From Ruminococcus sp. UBA3800 (GTDB lineage Bacteria > Bacillota > Clostridia > Oscillospirales > Ruminococcaceae), in the NCBI GenBank assembly GCA_002368715.1, contig DFEO01000026.1, positions 7,666 to 20,735 of the forward strand: DNA of 13,070 nucleotides, written 5' to 3'. Of the stretch, positions 1 to 6,605 are shown one piece after another. How positions within the stretch are numbered: position 1 is the stretch's first letter; the number at the start of each line of letters is the position of its first letter. The translations under genes were made by a program, and so were the position numbers. The notes under the pieces were generated by a model. That model did not search any database. It worked only from the letters and a program-made list of their open reading frames with translations, and was not told the origin of the DNA.

Positions 1-1163
1 TTCCACTTGAAGTTGAAGCCAAGGCCTCCGTCAGACGCAGGCTTTGTTACCATCGGCCATGCAGTGGATTCCTCTGCTATCATGAGAGTGTTGGGGTTTC
101 TTGCAAAAACAGCAGTGTTGAGCGCTCTGAAAAAATCCACAGCTTCAAGGTTTTCCTTTCCGCCGTATTTATTCGGAGTCCACTCACCATCTCTCCTGTC
201 ATAGTCAAGATAGAGCATTGATGCCACAGCATCGACTCTCAGTCCGTCGATATGATACTTCTCGATCCAGTAAAGAGCATTTGAGATAAGGAACGACTTT
301 ACCTCTCCCTTTGCATAGTCGAACACTCTTGTTCCCCATGTCAGGTGGTCAGCCTTCTTCCTGTCGGAATATTCATAGGAAGGACCACCGTCAAATTCAA
401 ACAGTCCCGCCTCATCCCTCGGGAAATGTGCAGGCACCCAGTCAAGGATGACAGCGATATCCTCCTTGTGGAACATATCTATCATCTTCATGAACTCGTG
501 AGGTGTTCCGAACCTTGAGGAAGGCGCATAATATCCTATGCCCTGATATCCCCATGAGCCGTCAAACGGAAACTCTGCAAGCGGCATGAATTCTATATGA
601 GTATAGCCCATTTCCTTCAGATAAGGGATTATCGTCTCGGCAAACCTGGAATAAGAATAATACTTTCCGTCAGTACAGGTCTTCCAGGAATTAAGATGGA
701 CCTCATATATATTCATAGGAGAGTTATAAATATCTTTTTTCTCCTTCTGCTTCATCCACTTGCTGTCGCCCCATTTGTAGCCGTCGATCTCAAAAATCTT
801 CGAGCCGGTATCGGGTGCGACCTCCATATGTGTTCCATACGGGTCGCATTTATAATGAGTCTTTCCGTCACAGCCGTAAACGCAATACTTATAAGTATCA
901 TATGTTTTCAGTCCGGGAACGAAGCATTCCCATATCTCGGAATTGCCGAGCAGTTCCATTCTGTTCGCATTTTCGTCCCAACTGTTAAAATCTCCGACCA
1001 GAGAAACGCCTTTTGCTTTAGCAGCCCAGACTCTGAAATAGTATCCGTCTATTCCATCCTTGGTTCCCTTATGACAGCCAAGAAATCTATAAGTCTCATA
1101 ATTCGTGCCGTTATGGAAAAGATACAGCGGCAGTTCATAGTCCTTGGGAACGAACTCTATCAT
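1..1163 (-). CDS. glgB: 1,4-alpha-glucan branching enzyme GlgB (3' end missing)
   Basis: This cytoplasmic glycogen-synthesis enzyme cuts alpha-1,4 glucan chains and rejoins them as alpha-1,6 branches. The translation from the ATG at complement 1161-1163 gives 387 residues before the window edge; the family is usually about 620-730 residues, so the C-terminal part is outside. The first ~110 residues look like the CBM48 module (YYFRVWAAKA, VSLVGDFNSW). A GH13 barrel follows, with the family blocks DWVPAHFPRD, the nucleophile block DGLRVDAVASM and the acid/base block MIAEEST. The start is supported by AAGGAGG about 7 bases upstream. It has its own promoter and faces away from no other gene of glycogen metabolism here, so other glg genes may lie off the left edge. 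The identity is firm; only the end is unseen. Confidence 0.95.
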   Translation of the reverse strand, partial: MIEFVPKDYELPLYLFHNGTNYETYRFLGCHKGTKDGIDGYYFRVWAAKAKGVSLVGDFNSWDENANRMELLGNSEIWECFVPGLKTYDTYKYCVYGCDGKTHYKCDPYGTHMEVAPDTGSKIFEIDGYKWGDSKWMKQKEKKDIYNSPMNIYEVHLNSWKTCTDGKYYSYSRFAETIIPYLKEMGYTHIEFMPLAEFPFDGSWGYQGIGYYAPSSRFGTPHEFMKMIDMFHKEDIAVILDWVPAHFPRDEAGLFEFDGGPSYEYSDRKKADHLTWGTRVFDYAKGEVKSFLISNALYWIEKYHIDGLRVDAVASMLYLDYDRRDGEWTPNKYGGKENLEAVDFFRALNTAVFARNPNTLMIAEESTAWPMVTKPASDGGLGFNFKW

Positions 1164-1220
1164 ATGTCAGCCTCCTTGATTTGTTTATTTACAGGGCAGA
1201 ACACACTACCCCATGGTTAT

Positions 1221-1249
1221 ATTGTAAACTTTTTTAGATAATTTTGCAA
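1221..1249 (-). promoter_or_regulatory. Predicted sigma-A promoter of glgB
   Basis: On the minus strand TTGCAA (complement 1244-1249) is followed after exactly 17 bases by TACAAT (complement 1221-1226). Transcription would begin near 1214, about 50 bases before the glgB ATG. The rest of the 179-base gap between spoIIE and glgB is AT-rich and shows no convincing terminator for spoIIE. Confidence 0.6.
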
Positions 1250-1342
1250 TAGTTTTAGTCGTTATTCTCATATTCGCACATATTTCAACCTCTAGACTTG
1301 GTAACTTTGTACAATTTATTCAGGGCATTTTTGACCTTGGCT

Positions 1343-3610
1343 TTACTTTCTTCGGCTTATCCTTGCTCCGACCACAGTTATATCGTCCTTTCTTCCGCCC
1401 GGAGCGCTGACCGGCGCCTGTCTGCCGACAGCGGCGACCAGCTGCTCCAGCGAGACATCCTCTGCAAGAAGCTTGGCTGCTGTTTTCAGAGCCTTTGCTT
1501 CCGATATACCGTCAGAGAACACTATGACCGTATCCCCGTCAAAGAGCTTTATCTCGGTCACATCCGGCGGACAGTTCTCTATTATTCCCGGAGGAAAAGC
1601 CTGACCGCCCACCGCCTTGACAGAGCCGTCACGGCAGATAAGGCTCCTTGCGGCGCCTGCTTTCAAAAACCTTGCACTCGCCGCCGAAAGGTCGAACCTT
1701 ACCACATCGAGAGTAGCGAAGGACTCCTCCCAGCCCTTGACACGAAGCAGCGAATTTATAAGCCCGTGAGCCGACTCCATTGAAAGGCCTGCTGCCAGGA
1801 GCCTTGTGACAAGGCTGACCGAGAACATCGAATCGAGCCTTGCTCTTTTGCCTGTTCCCATGCCGTCGGAGAGGACCAGATATTTTCTGTAAGGTGTGTC
1901 TGAAAGCTCGCTGAAGGTATCTCCCGAATATTCTTCGCCGGAGGAAGCGCAATAGCTCCTGACCTCCAGCTCATACGGCGGCTCCTCACAGAAGTTCATA
2001 CGATAGACCTTTTCGAACTCGGTTATCGTAGGCATTGCAAGGTCGCACTCGGTTATATCCGAAAGTGCAGCTGTCAGGCGAACAAGCTCGCCCCTGAACT
2101 TTGCCGTAAGGTAAACATCGGCACACCGCATATAACAGTTGTCAACATACACACAGGCTTTCACATTCGGATAGCCGAGGGCTTCAAAATGCTCTCTCAC
2201 AGCAGCCGAAAGGCCCGAATCTATGCTCCTCACATCGGACACCCTGAAAGACAGGTCGGAAAGGATGCCCTCCATTGCCGACAGCTGGCCCGCAAGAAGC
2301 TTTCTCATCTCCCTCACCTTCAGCTGCTCTGCTCTCTCGTCAAGCATCTGAGCATGGATCTCATTGAAAGCCCGGAGCATGAGCGACCTTCTCACACAGC
2401 CGGGAAAGCCGTTGGTAACATCCAGCATACTGACGGAATTATAGGTGTTTGCTATCTTGTCGAGCCTGATAAAGGAAGATCTGACGTCCTTGTTGCGCTC
2501 GCAAAGCTCCAGCATCTCACAGTCGGTGCAGACGCAGGCTCTGACCCTGTCCGAAAGCCTGTCCTCCTTTGTCCTGCGGTCAATGGCTTCCGTCACAAGG
2601 GTAAGCTGCGTCCTTATGGACGACAGGGTCTTTGAAGCGACGCAAAGCCTTGAAGATGTGACCTGGCCCGCAAGATTTGCACCGCCTTCGATCCCGACGA
2701 CACGGCGAAAAAGCTTTTTTATCAGCGAAGGCGGTATCAGCAGGAACAGCGCTGTGCCTGCGACAAGGTCGGCAAACATCGTAAAGGTGTCGGCATTTAC
2801 GCCGATAGCCACCAGGCTGACAAGCGATGTTATAAGAAAAACCAACGCCGAGAGCAGCGAGCCGAACCTTATGAACGCTCCGCAGATAAGACCCGAGGAT
2901 GCAATGAGGAACGTGTTCTGAGCAAGTGAGGGCATTGAAAGCATAACTCCGCAGGCAGTGAGCGAGCCTGCAACAGCTCCGCCGATGTTACGGTAGCGGC
3001 GGACAGTCATATGAAGGCAGGCAGTACCTGCTACTCTTCCAAGATTGAGATAGGGCGTTGGGACTCCGGTCAGCGAGGATATGAAAACTATGTAGAGAGC
3101 CGACACCAGGATCCCGTTCAAGCCCGAGATATCGAGCGCACCTGCCCTGAGAGCACGCTGCCTTACAAGGCTTGCCGCAAAAACAATACAGCCGCACATC
3201 AGAGCGTTTATCATTCTGAGCGAGGCTGTATAGGTATCTGACGGAAGAGCTATCGACATAACACAGCCGAAAAGCATCATAGCACTTGACGAAACAGCTG
3301 CATCGAAGAACGGTTCTCGTTTCTCGCCTTTGGGATAAAACAGCCTCACAGCCGCTATCACCAGTATCGAGCAAAGCTGGACTATACCGTCTGCCAGACC
3401 GCCGCTGACAAGATAAGACAGAGCGCTCCCTGCAAAGGCGGCAAGGATATAGCTGTCGCTGACCGCTGCAAGAGCAACGTTGACCGATGACGGGAACCCG
3501 ATCATCCTGCCGAAGGCGGCCGCAAAAGAAGCCGCAAAAACAAGGCAGCAATTGCGAAAATACACTGCTCTGTCGTGTTTTATCCTTATCATCTGTCTGT
3601 CCGTATGCAT
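1343..3610 (-). CDS. spoIIE: Stage II sporulation protein E, SpoIIE (PP2C-type phosphatase)
   Basis: SpoIIE is a membrane serine phosphatase that dephosphorylates the anti-sigma antagonist SpoIIAA at the polar septum and so activates sigma-F in the forespore. The protein is about 755 residues, slightly shorter than the roughly 827 of Bacillus subtilis. Residues ~20-305 hold about ten hydrophobic segments. A middle region follows with a Cys cluster (CVCTDC..C). The C-terminal ~200 residues are a PP2C domain with the expected blocks: GDTFSEL, LVLSDGMGTGKRA, VIVFSDGIS and the terminal KDDITVV. An in-frame ATG lies 9 bases upstream (complement 3617-3619), but it directly abuts the AAAGG ribosome site. 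The ATG at complement 3608-3610 sits about 8 bases from that site and is the better start. The gene implies an endospore-forming or recently spore-forming host. It follows ksgA on the same strand after 114 bases. Confidence 0.93.
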   Translation of the reverse strand: MHTDRQMIRIKHDRAVYFRNCCLVFAASFAAAFGRMIGFPSSVNVALAAVSDSYILAAFAGSALSYLVSGGLADGIVQLCSILVIAAVRLFYPKGEKREPFFDAAVSSSAMMLFGCVMSIALPSDTYTASLRMINALMCGCIVFAASLVRQRALRAGALDISGLNGILVSALYIVFISSLTGVPTPYLNLGRVAGTACLHMTVRRYRNIGGAVAGSLTACGVMLSMPSLAQNTFLIASSGLICGAFIRFGSLLSALVFLITSLVSLVAIGVNADTFTMFADLVAGTALFLLIPPSLIKKLFRRVVGIEGGANLAGQVTSSRLCVASKTLSSIRTQLTLVTEAIDRRTKEDRLSDRVRACVCTDCEMLELCERNKDVRSSFIRLDKIANTYNSVSMLDVTNGFPGCVRRSLMLRAFNEIHAQMLDERAEQLKVREMRKLLAGQLSAMEGILSDLSFRVSDVRSIDSGLSAAVREHFEALGYPNVKACVYVDNCYMRCADVYLTAKFRGELVRLTAALSDITECDLAMPTITEFEKVYRMNFCEEPPYELEVRSYCASSGEEYSGDTFSELSDTPYRKYLVLSDGMGTGKRARLDSMFSVSLVTRLLAAGLSMESAHGLINSLLRVKGWEESFATLDVVRFDLSAASARFLKAGAARSLICRDGSVKAVGGQAFPPGIIENCPPDVTEIKLFDGDTVIVFSDGISEAKALKTAAKLLAEDVSLEQLVAAVGRQAPVSAPGGRKDDITVVGARISRRK

Positions 3611-3690
3611 ACCGATCATCCTTTCTATGTCATAGCTGCCTAACTATTTTAACAGCAGTGACACGCAAAAAATGTCGGTCTGTGGAAAAC

Positions 3691-3723
3691 GGACAAAAAA
3701 ATTTATGTACAAAATATTGTACA
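3691..3723 (-). terminator. Possible weak intrinsic terminator after ksgA, built on a TGTACAA inverted repeat
   Basis: A perfect 7-base inverted repeat, TGTACAA-N4-TTGTACA, occupies 3706-3723 directly after the ksgA stop. Read on the minus strand it is followed, after TAAA, by seven T residues (complement 3692-3698). That is the layout of an intrinsic terminator, but the stem is AT-rich and the T-run is offset by 4 bases, so it may be leaky. The same TTGTACA sequence recurs at two other intergenic places, so a protein-binding site is the alternative. Confidence 0.4.
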
Positions 3724-3724
3724 C

Positions 3725-4585
3725 TTATATGAGCTTTTTCAGTTCCTCGGAAAAGGCTGTGAACTGCTCCATAAGCAGCTGCTCGGGCCTTACCGCAGGC
3801 GGAAGGCCTGCCTGTTCGCAGGCTTTCACAGCAACGGCTTTATCTATCCCCAGCCCTGACGAAACAGAATTGACAAGCGTTTTTCTCCGCTGAGAGAACG
3901 CCGCCCTTACTGTCTTGAAAAAGAACGCTTCATCGGTGACTCCCTCAGGAGTCTTATCCTTGATGTCGAGCCTTATAACACAGCTGTCCACGTTCGGCGC
4001 AGGCATAAAGCTGCCCCGTGAAACATTGAACAGCACCCTCGGCTCGCAGTAATAGCGCACAGCAACGGTCACAGCCCCGACATCCCTTGTTCCGAGCTTT
4101 GCACAAAGGCGCTGAGCCGCCTCCTTCTGGACCATGACTGTCACGGACTTTATCGGAAGACGCTGCTCCAGCAAAGCCATTATTATCGGAGAAGTGATAT
4201 AGTACGGCAGATTAGCGCAGACAGCCACATCGAGCCCCGGAAATTCGTCCTCGATCAGCTTTCTGAGATCGACCTTCAGAACGTCCTCGTTTATTATCTT
4301 CACATTGTCGTATTCGGCAAGAGTTTCCTCAAGAACAGGCATGAGCCTCGTGTCGATCTCGACAGCACATACCTTGTCGGCTCGCTTGGCAAGCTCGTTT
4401 GTGAGGACACCTATACCTGTGCCTATCTCGATTATCCCGAAGCCCTCTCTTGCGTTGCCCATTTCGGCTATCCTCGGGCACACAGAAGGATTGACCAGAA
4501 AATTCTGGCCGAGCGATTTTGAAAAAGTAAAGCCGTGACGTGAAAGGATGTCCTTTATCACACCTATATCCGAAAGCCTGTCCAT
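3725..4585 (-). CDS. ksgA: 16S rRNA dimethyladenosine transferase RsmA/KsgA
   Basis: This cytoplasmic enzyme uses S-adenosylmethionine to dimethylate the two adjacent adenosines near the 3' end of 16S rRNA during small-subunit assembly. The 286-residue length is normal. Visible family features are SLGQNFLVNP near residues 24-33, the SAM-binding block IEIGTGIGVLT at 52-62, the acidic VEID at 75-78, the catalytic NLPYYITSP at 125-133, VQKEAAQR near 152-159 and FSQRRKTL near 230-237. The ATG at complement 4583-4585 has GGAGAG about 6 bases upstream. A perfect consensus promoter lies just behind it, so the gene is probably transcribed strongly and independently of the purine operon, which diverges from it. 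spoIIE downstream may receive some read-through. Loss of this enzyme gives kasugamycin resistance in many bacteria (family knowledge). Confidence 0.97.
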   Translation of the reverse strand: MDRLSDIGVIKDILSRHGFTFSKSLGQNFLVNPSVCPRIAEMGNAREGFGIIEIGTGIGVLTNELAKRADKVCAVEIDTRLMPVLEETLAEYDNVKIINEDVLKVDLRKLIEDEFPGLDVAVCANLPYYITSPIIMALLEQRLPIKSVTVMVQKEAAQRLCAKLGTRDVGAVTVAVRYYCEPRVLFNVSRGSFMPAPNVDSCVIRLDIKDKTPEGVTDEAFFFKTVRAAFSQRRKTLVNSVSSGLGIDKAVAVKACEQAGLPPAVRPEQLLMEQFTAFSEELKKLI

Positions 4586-4618
4586 ATCATCTCTCCGTTT
4601 ACAAAAACTGTTTTGACC

Positions 4619-4647
4619 ATTATATCACGCTGTCCGGGATATGTCAA
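4619..4647 (-). promoter_or_regulatory. Perfect consensus sigma-A promoter of ksgA
   Basis: On the minus strand TTGACA (complement 4642-4647) and TATAAT (complement 4619-4624) are separated by exactly 17 bases, matching the sigma-70/sigma-A consensus at all twelve positions. Transcription would begin near 4612, giving a leader of only about 27 bases before the ksgA ATG. Confidence 0.85.
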
Positions 4648-4793
4648 TCAAAGGTCATCCGACAAGGCATTGCTTTGTGCCGGCTGTGTTTGACTTGCGC
4701 GTGTCGGCGGAAGGTCAAGTATCTTTGCTGTTTTCCACAAAAAACGAATTATTATCATTTCCCGGGCAATAATATGAGCATGGGGGTGATGAT

Positions 4794-5024
4794 CTGAAAA
4801 AGCGATCTTTTTATTATGTCCAGGAGCTGCCGACGGAGCTTTCAGCATCAATGGCGAGGGATCCGTATGCTTACAGCTGCTTTGCAAAGCTTACTCATCA
4901 GGAGCGCCGAAGGCTCATCCTTCAGGCCGAGAACGCAAGGAGCAAGGGCGATATGACGGCGGTCATGGACACACTCATAGGGGGTGCCGGCACGCTCGGT
5001 TCGCCCTATAAGACACGCCGGTGA
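4794..5024 (+). CDS. Small conserved-looking protein, unknown function, probable CTG start
   Basis: I do not recognise this protein. Its 76 codons begin KKRSFYYVQELPTELS after the initiator. It has a likely helical core (LTHQERRRLILQAENARSKG then DMTAVMDTLIG), a pattern seen in short clostridial proteins that I cannot name, and a basic tail (PYKTRR). The reading frame is stop-free from 4773. Between that stop and codon 20 the only possible initiator is CTG at 4794-4796. It sits 7 bases after GGGGGTGAT, a near-perfect match to the 16S anti-Shine-Dalgarno. The first in-frame ATG (4851) has no ribosome site and would remove the conserved-looking N-terminus. Codon choice resembles the neighbouring genes. 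It lies between the divergent ksgA promoter and the purine operon promoter. No clear promoter of its own was found; a TATTAT at 4750-4755 has only a poorly spaced partner. Confidence 0.65.
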   Translation: MKKRSFYYVQELPTELSASMARDPYAYSCFAKLTHQERRRLILQAENARSKGDMTAVMDTLIGGAGTLGSPYKTRR

Positions 5025-5030
5025 TATCAG

Positions 5031-5065
5031 TTGTTAAATTTAACAATAAATTCAATTATAATTGA
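5031..5065 (+). repeat. Two adjacent AT-rich perfect palindromes upstream of the purine promoter
   Basis: A 16-base perfect palindrome (TTGTTAAATTTAACAA, 5031-5046) is followed after 5 bases by a 14-base perfect palindrome (TCAATTATAATTGA, 5052-5065). They lie between the small gene's stop and the purE promoter, 24-58 bases upstream of the -35 box. Both are pure or nearly pure A/T in the stem with no T-run, so they do not look like terminators. Paired operator sites for a dimeric regulator are a plausible reading. They do not resemble the Bacillus PurBox (CCGAAC core). Confidence 0.45.
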
Positions 5066-5088
5066 TATAAATTTTATAGTAAAAGGTG

Positions 5089-5117
5089 TTGAATTTTAAC
5101 GGTAAATATTGTACAAT
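5089..5117 (+). promoter_or_regulatory. Predicted sigma-A promoter of the purine operon, -10 inside a 16-base palindrome
   Basis: TTGAAT (5089-5094) and TACAAT (5112-5117) are separated by exactly 17 bases, an excellent sigma-A promoter. The -10 box is embedded in a perfect 16-base palindrome, AATATTGTACAATATT (5105-5120), whose centre contains TTGTACAA. A repressor bound there would block RNA polymerase directly. Transcription should start near 5124. Confidence 0.75.
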
Positions 5118-5179
5118 ATTACTGTAAGGGAAAGCCCTTGAAGTGTGTGTGCTGAAATCTGTGATACGGAGCGATGACT

Positions 5180-5296
5180 ATGTCTCTGACAGCTTGTATT
5201 TGCTCGATATTCTATCCCGTTGGCAGGATCTGTGAGAGAGACAGAGACTGTCTTGATTTTCTGCACTCATACACAGAAATTGCGCACAAAATCTGA
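5180..5296 (+). CDS. Possible 38-residue leader peptide ahead of the purE attenuator
   Basis: An open frame begins at ATG 5180 (another in-frame ATG is at 5174) with GGAG at 5168-5171, 8 bases before 5180. It reads MSLTACICSIFYPVGRI and continues with CERDRDC to a TGA at 5294-5296. It carries four cysteines (residues 6, 8, 18, 24). The stop codon's last base is the first base of the terminator stem. A ribosome paused at or near the stop would therefore cover the 5' arm and favour read-through into purE, the geometry expected of translation-coupled attenuation. The frame is short and the leader is also foldable, so chance is a real alternative. The peptide resembles nothing I know. Confidence 0.35.
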   Translation: MSLTACICSIFYPVGRICERDRDCLDFLHSYTEIAHKI

Positions 5297-5323
5297 CTGC
5301 AACGCAATAGTTGCAGTTTTTTT
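5296..5323 (+). terminator. Intrinsic terminator in the purE leader
   Basis: A perfect 8-bp stem, ACTGCAAC (5296-5303) with GTTGCAGT (5310-5317), has a GCAATA loop and is followed by an unbroken T run (5317-5323). It lies 24 bases before the purE start and downstream of the operon promoter, so it must be regulated or leaky for purE-purH to be expressed. Confidence 0.85.
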
Positions 5324-5347
5324 GTTATGTGAAAGGTGGTTGAAAGA

Positions 5348-5845
5348 ATGAAAAAAGTTGCTGTTATCATGGGATCGGACAGCGATTTTCCCGTTGTCAG
5401 GAAGGCTCTCGAGGAGCTGAAAGCTTACGGCGTCGAGTTTGAATGTCACGTTATGTCGGCTCACAGATCGCCTGCTCTTGCTGCGGATTTTGCGGCGAAA
5501 GCCAAGGACAACGGTTTCGGAGTCATCATCTGTGCTGCCGGGATGGCTGCTCATCTGGCAGGTGTGATAGCCGGACACACGACTCTGCCTGTTATAGGCA
5601 TACCCTGCAAGGGCGCACAGCTCGACGGGCTCGATGCGCTGCTGGCAACTGTGATGATGCCGAGCGGCATACCTGTTGCAACTGTGGCTGTGGACGGAGC
5701 TAAGAATGCGGCTATCCTTGCCATACAGATACTTGCACTGTCTGACGAGGTGCTGGCGACTAAGCTTTTGAAGGCAAAGCAGGAGATGCTTGACGGCGTT
5801 ATCGCCAAGGATAAGGCTCTTCAGGAGCAGATCGAGCTGCTTTAA
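5348..5845 (+). CDS. purE: N5-carboxyaminoimidazole ribonucleotide mutase PurE (class I)
   Basis: PurE produces CAIR in de novo purine synthesis; class I enzymes convert N5-CAIR made by PurK. The 165-residue protein has the family blocks VIMGSDSD (residues 6-13), SAHRSP with the catalytic His39 (37-42), [13 protein letters not shown] (63-75) and PVIGIP (81-86). SAHRxP rather than AHK points to class I, so a PurK partner is expected, but none is in this window. A GTG four codons upstream (5336) overlaps the ribosome site itself. AAAGGTGG at 5332-5339 sits 8 bases before the ATG at 5348, which is therefore the better start. It is the first gene of the operon, 24 bases after the leader terminator, so its expression should depend on read-through. 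Confidence 0.96.
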   Translation: MKKVAVIMGSDSDFPVVRKALEELKAYGVEFECHVMSAHRSPALAADFAAKAKDNGFGVIICAAGMAAHLAGVIAGHTTLPVIGIPCKGAQLDGLDALLATVMMPSGIPVATVAVDGAKNAAILAIQILALSDEVLATKLLKAKQEMLDGVIAKDKALQEQIELL

Positions 5846-5885
5846 AAAATCAATAATTTAATCTACATATCAGGAGGAGATCATT

Positions 5886-6602
5886 ATGGCAGACATAATC
5901 AAGGGCGAACAGCTCTATGAGGGAAAAGCAAAGAAGGTATTCGCAACAAACGACCCGGATCTTGTGATCGTTGACTACAAGGACGATGCGACAGCATTCA
6001 ACGGCGAGAAGAAGGGCACTATCACAGGCAAGGGCGTTATCAACAACAAGATGACAAACTATATGTTCAAACTGCTCGAAAAAGAGGGTGTTCCCACACA
6101 TCTCGTAGAGGAGATATCCGACAGAGAGACGATCGTCAAGAAGGTCGAGATAGTTCAGCTCGAGGTCATCATCCGCAACGTTGCGGCCGGAAGCTTTTCA
6201 AAGAGAATGGGCGTTCCCGAGGGACAGAAGCTTCTCACTCCTATCCTTGAGTTCAGCTATAAGAATGACGACCTGGGCGACCCCTTCATCAACGACTATT
6301 ATGCGCTGGCACTCGGCATAGCTACAAGAGAAGAGCTCGACAAGATAGCAGAGTACGCTTTCAAGGTAAACGAGTTTATGGTAGACTTCTTCAAGAAGAT
6401 CAATATAGACCTTATCGACTTTAAGATCGAGTTCGGACGTTTCCACGATCAGATACTGCTCGCAGACGAGATATCGCCCGATACCTGCCGCTTCTGGGAT
6501 TCCACTACACACGAGAAGCTTGACAAGGATAGGTTCAGAAGAGATATGGGCGGCGTAGAGGAAGCTTATCAGGAAATGATGAAGAGAGTAATGGGAGAGT
6601 AA
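5886..6602 (+). CDS. purC: Phosphoribosylaminoimidazole-succinocarboxamide synthase PurC (SAICAR synthetase)
   Basis: PurC ligates aspartate to CAIR using ATP to form SAICAR, the step directly after PurE. At 238 residues it has normal bacterial length. Visible family blocks are YEGKAKKVF (residues 11-19, nucleotide-binding lobe), [11 protein letters not shown] (34-44), [11 protein letters not shown] (93-103), LIDFKIEFG (176-184) and [11 protein letters not shown] (192-202). The start has a strong AGGAGGAGA ribosome site 6-8 bases upstream. It follows purE after 40 bases with no terminator and is followed by purF after 3 bases, so it is clearly inside the operon. PurB, the next enzyme, which removes fumarate, is not in the window. 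Confidence 0.97.
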   Translation: MADIIKGEQLYEGKAKKVFATNDPDLVIVDYKDDATAFNGEKKGTITGKGVINNKMTNYMFKLLEKEGVPTHLVEEISDRETIVKKVEIVQLEVIIRNVAAGSFSKRMGVPEGQKLLTPILEFSYKNDDLGDPFINDYYALALGIATREELDKIAEYAFKVNEFMVDFFKKINIDLIDFKIEFGRFHDQILLADEISPDTCRFWDSTTHEKLDKDRFRRDMGGVEEAYQEMMKRVMGE

Positions 6603-6605
6603 TTC

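Larger units (their letters stand above)
5124..5323 (+). promoter_or_regulatory. Structured 5' leader of purE ending in an intrinsic terminator (candidate attenuator or riboswitch)
   Basis: About 200 nt of untranslated RNA precede the terminator. Visible pairings by eye are a 5-bp hairpin AAGGG/CCCTT (5126-5139); a long-range closing helix 5146-5152 with 5282-5288 (TGTGTGC/GCGCACA, one G-U); a 7-bp helix 5181-5187 with 5237-5243 (TGTCTCT/AGAGACA) continuing after an internal loop as ACAG/CTGT (5189-5192 with 5230-5233); and an apical ATCC/GGAT (5214-5217 with 5226-5229). ATTGCG at 5279-5284 can pair either into the closing helix or with CGCAAT (5303-5308) in the terminator, which would be mutually exclusive states. 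I find no purine, ZTP, PRPP (ykkC) or T-box consensus. The pairings are not tested by covariation, and part of the same stretch may be coding. Confidence 0.5.

Noticed and set aside
597..1241. A 214-codon plus-strand frame opposite glgB
   Set aside because: It lies almost entirely over a confident GH13 enzyme, has no ribosome site, and its product shows no recognisable motif.
5025..5123. PurR PurBox operators
   Set aside because: No CCGAAC or inverted copy is found near the promoter; the palindromes seen are AT-only.
5124..5323. Known purine, ZTP, PRPP/ykkC or T-box element in the purE leader
   Set aside because: CCCGTTGGCAGG at 5216-5227 faintly recalls the ZTP 3' motif, but the conserved CUGGGC and the upstream internal-loop bases are missing. 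None of the purine-riboswitch junction motifs or the T-box GGTGG block is present.
5267..5578. A 103-codon minus-strand frame crossing the purE leader
   Set aside because: It is antisense to purE and the terminator, with no ribosome site or recognisable product.
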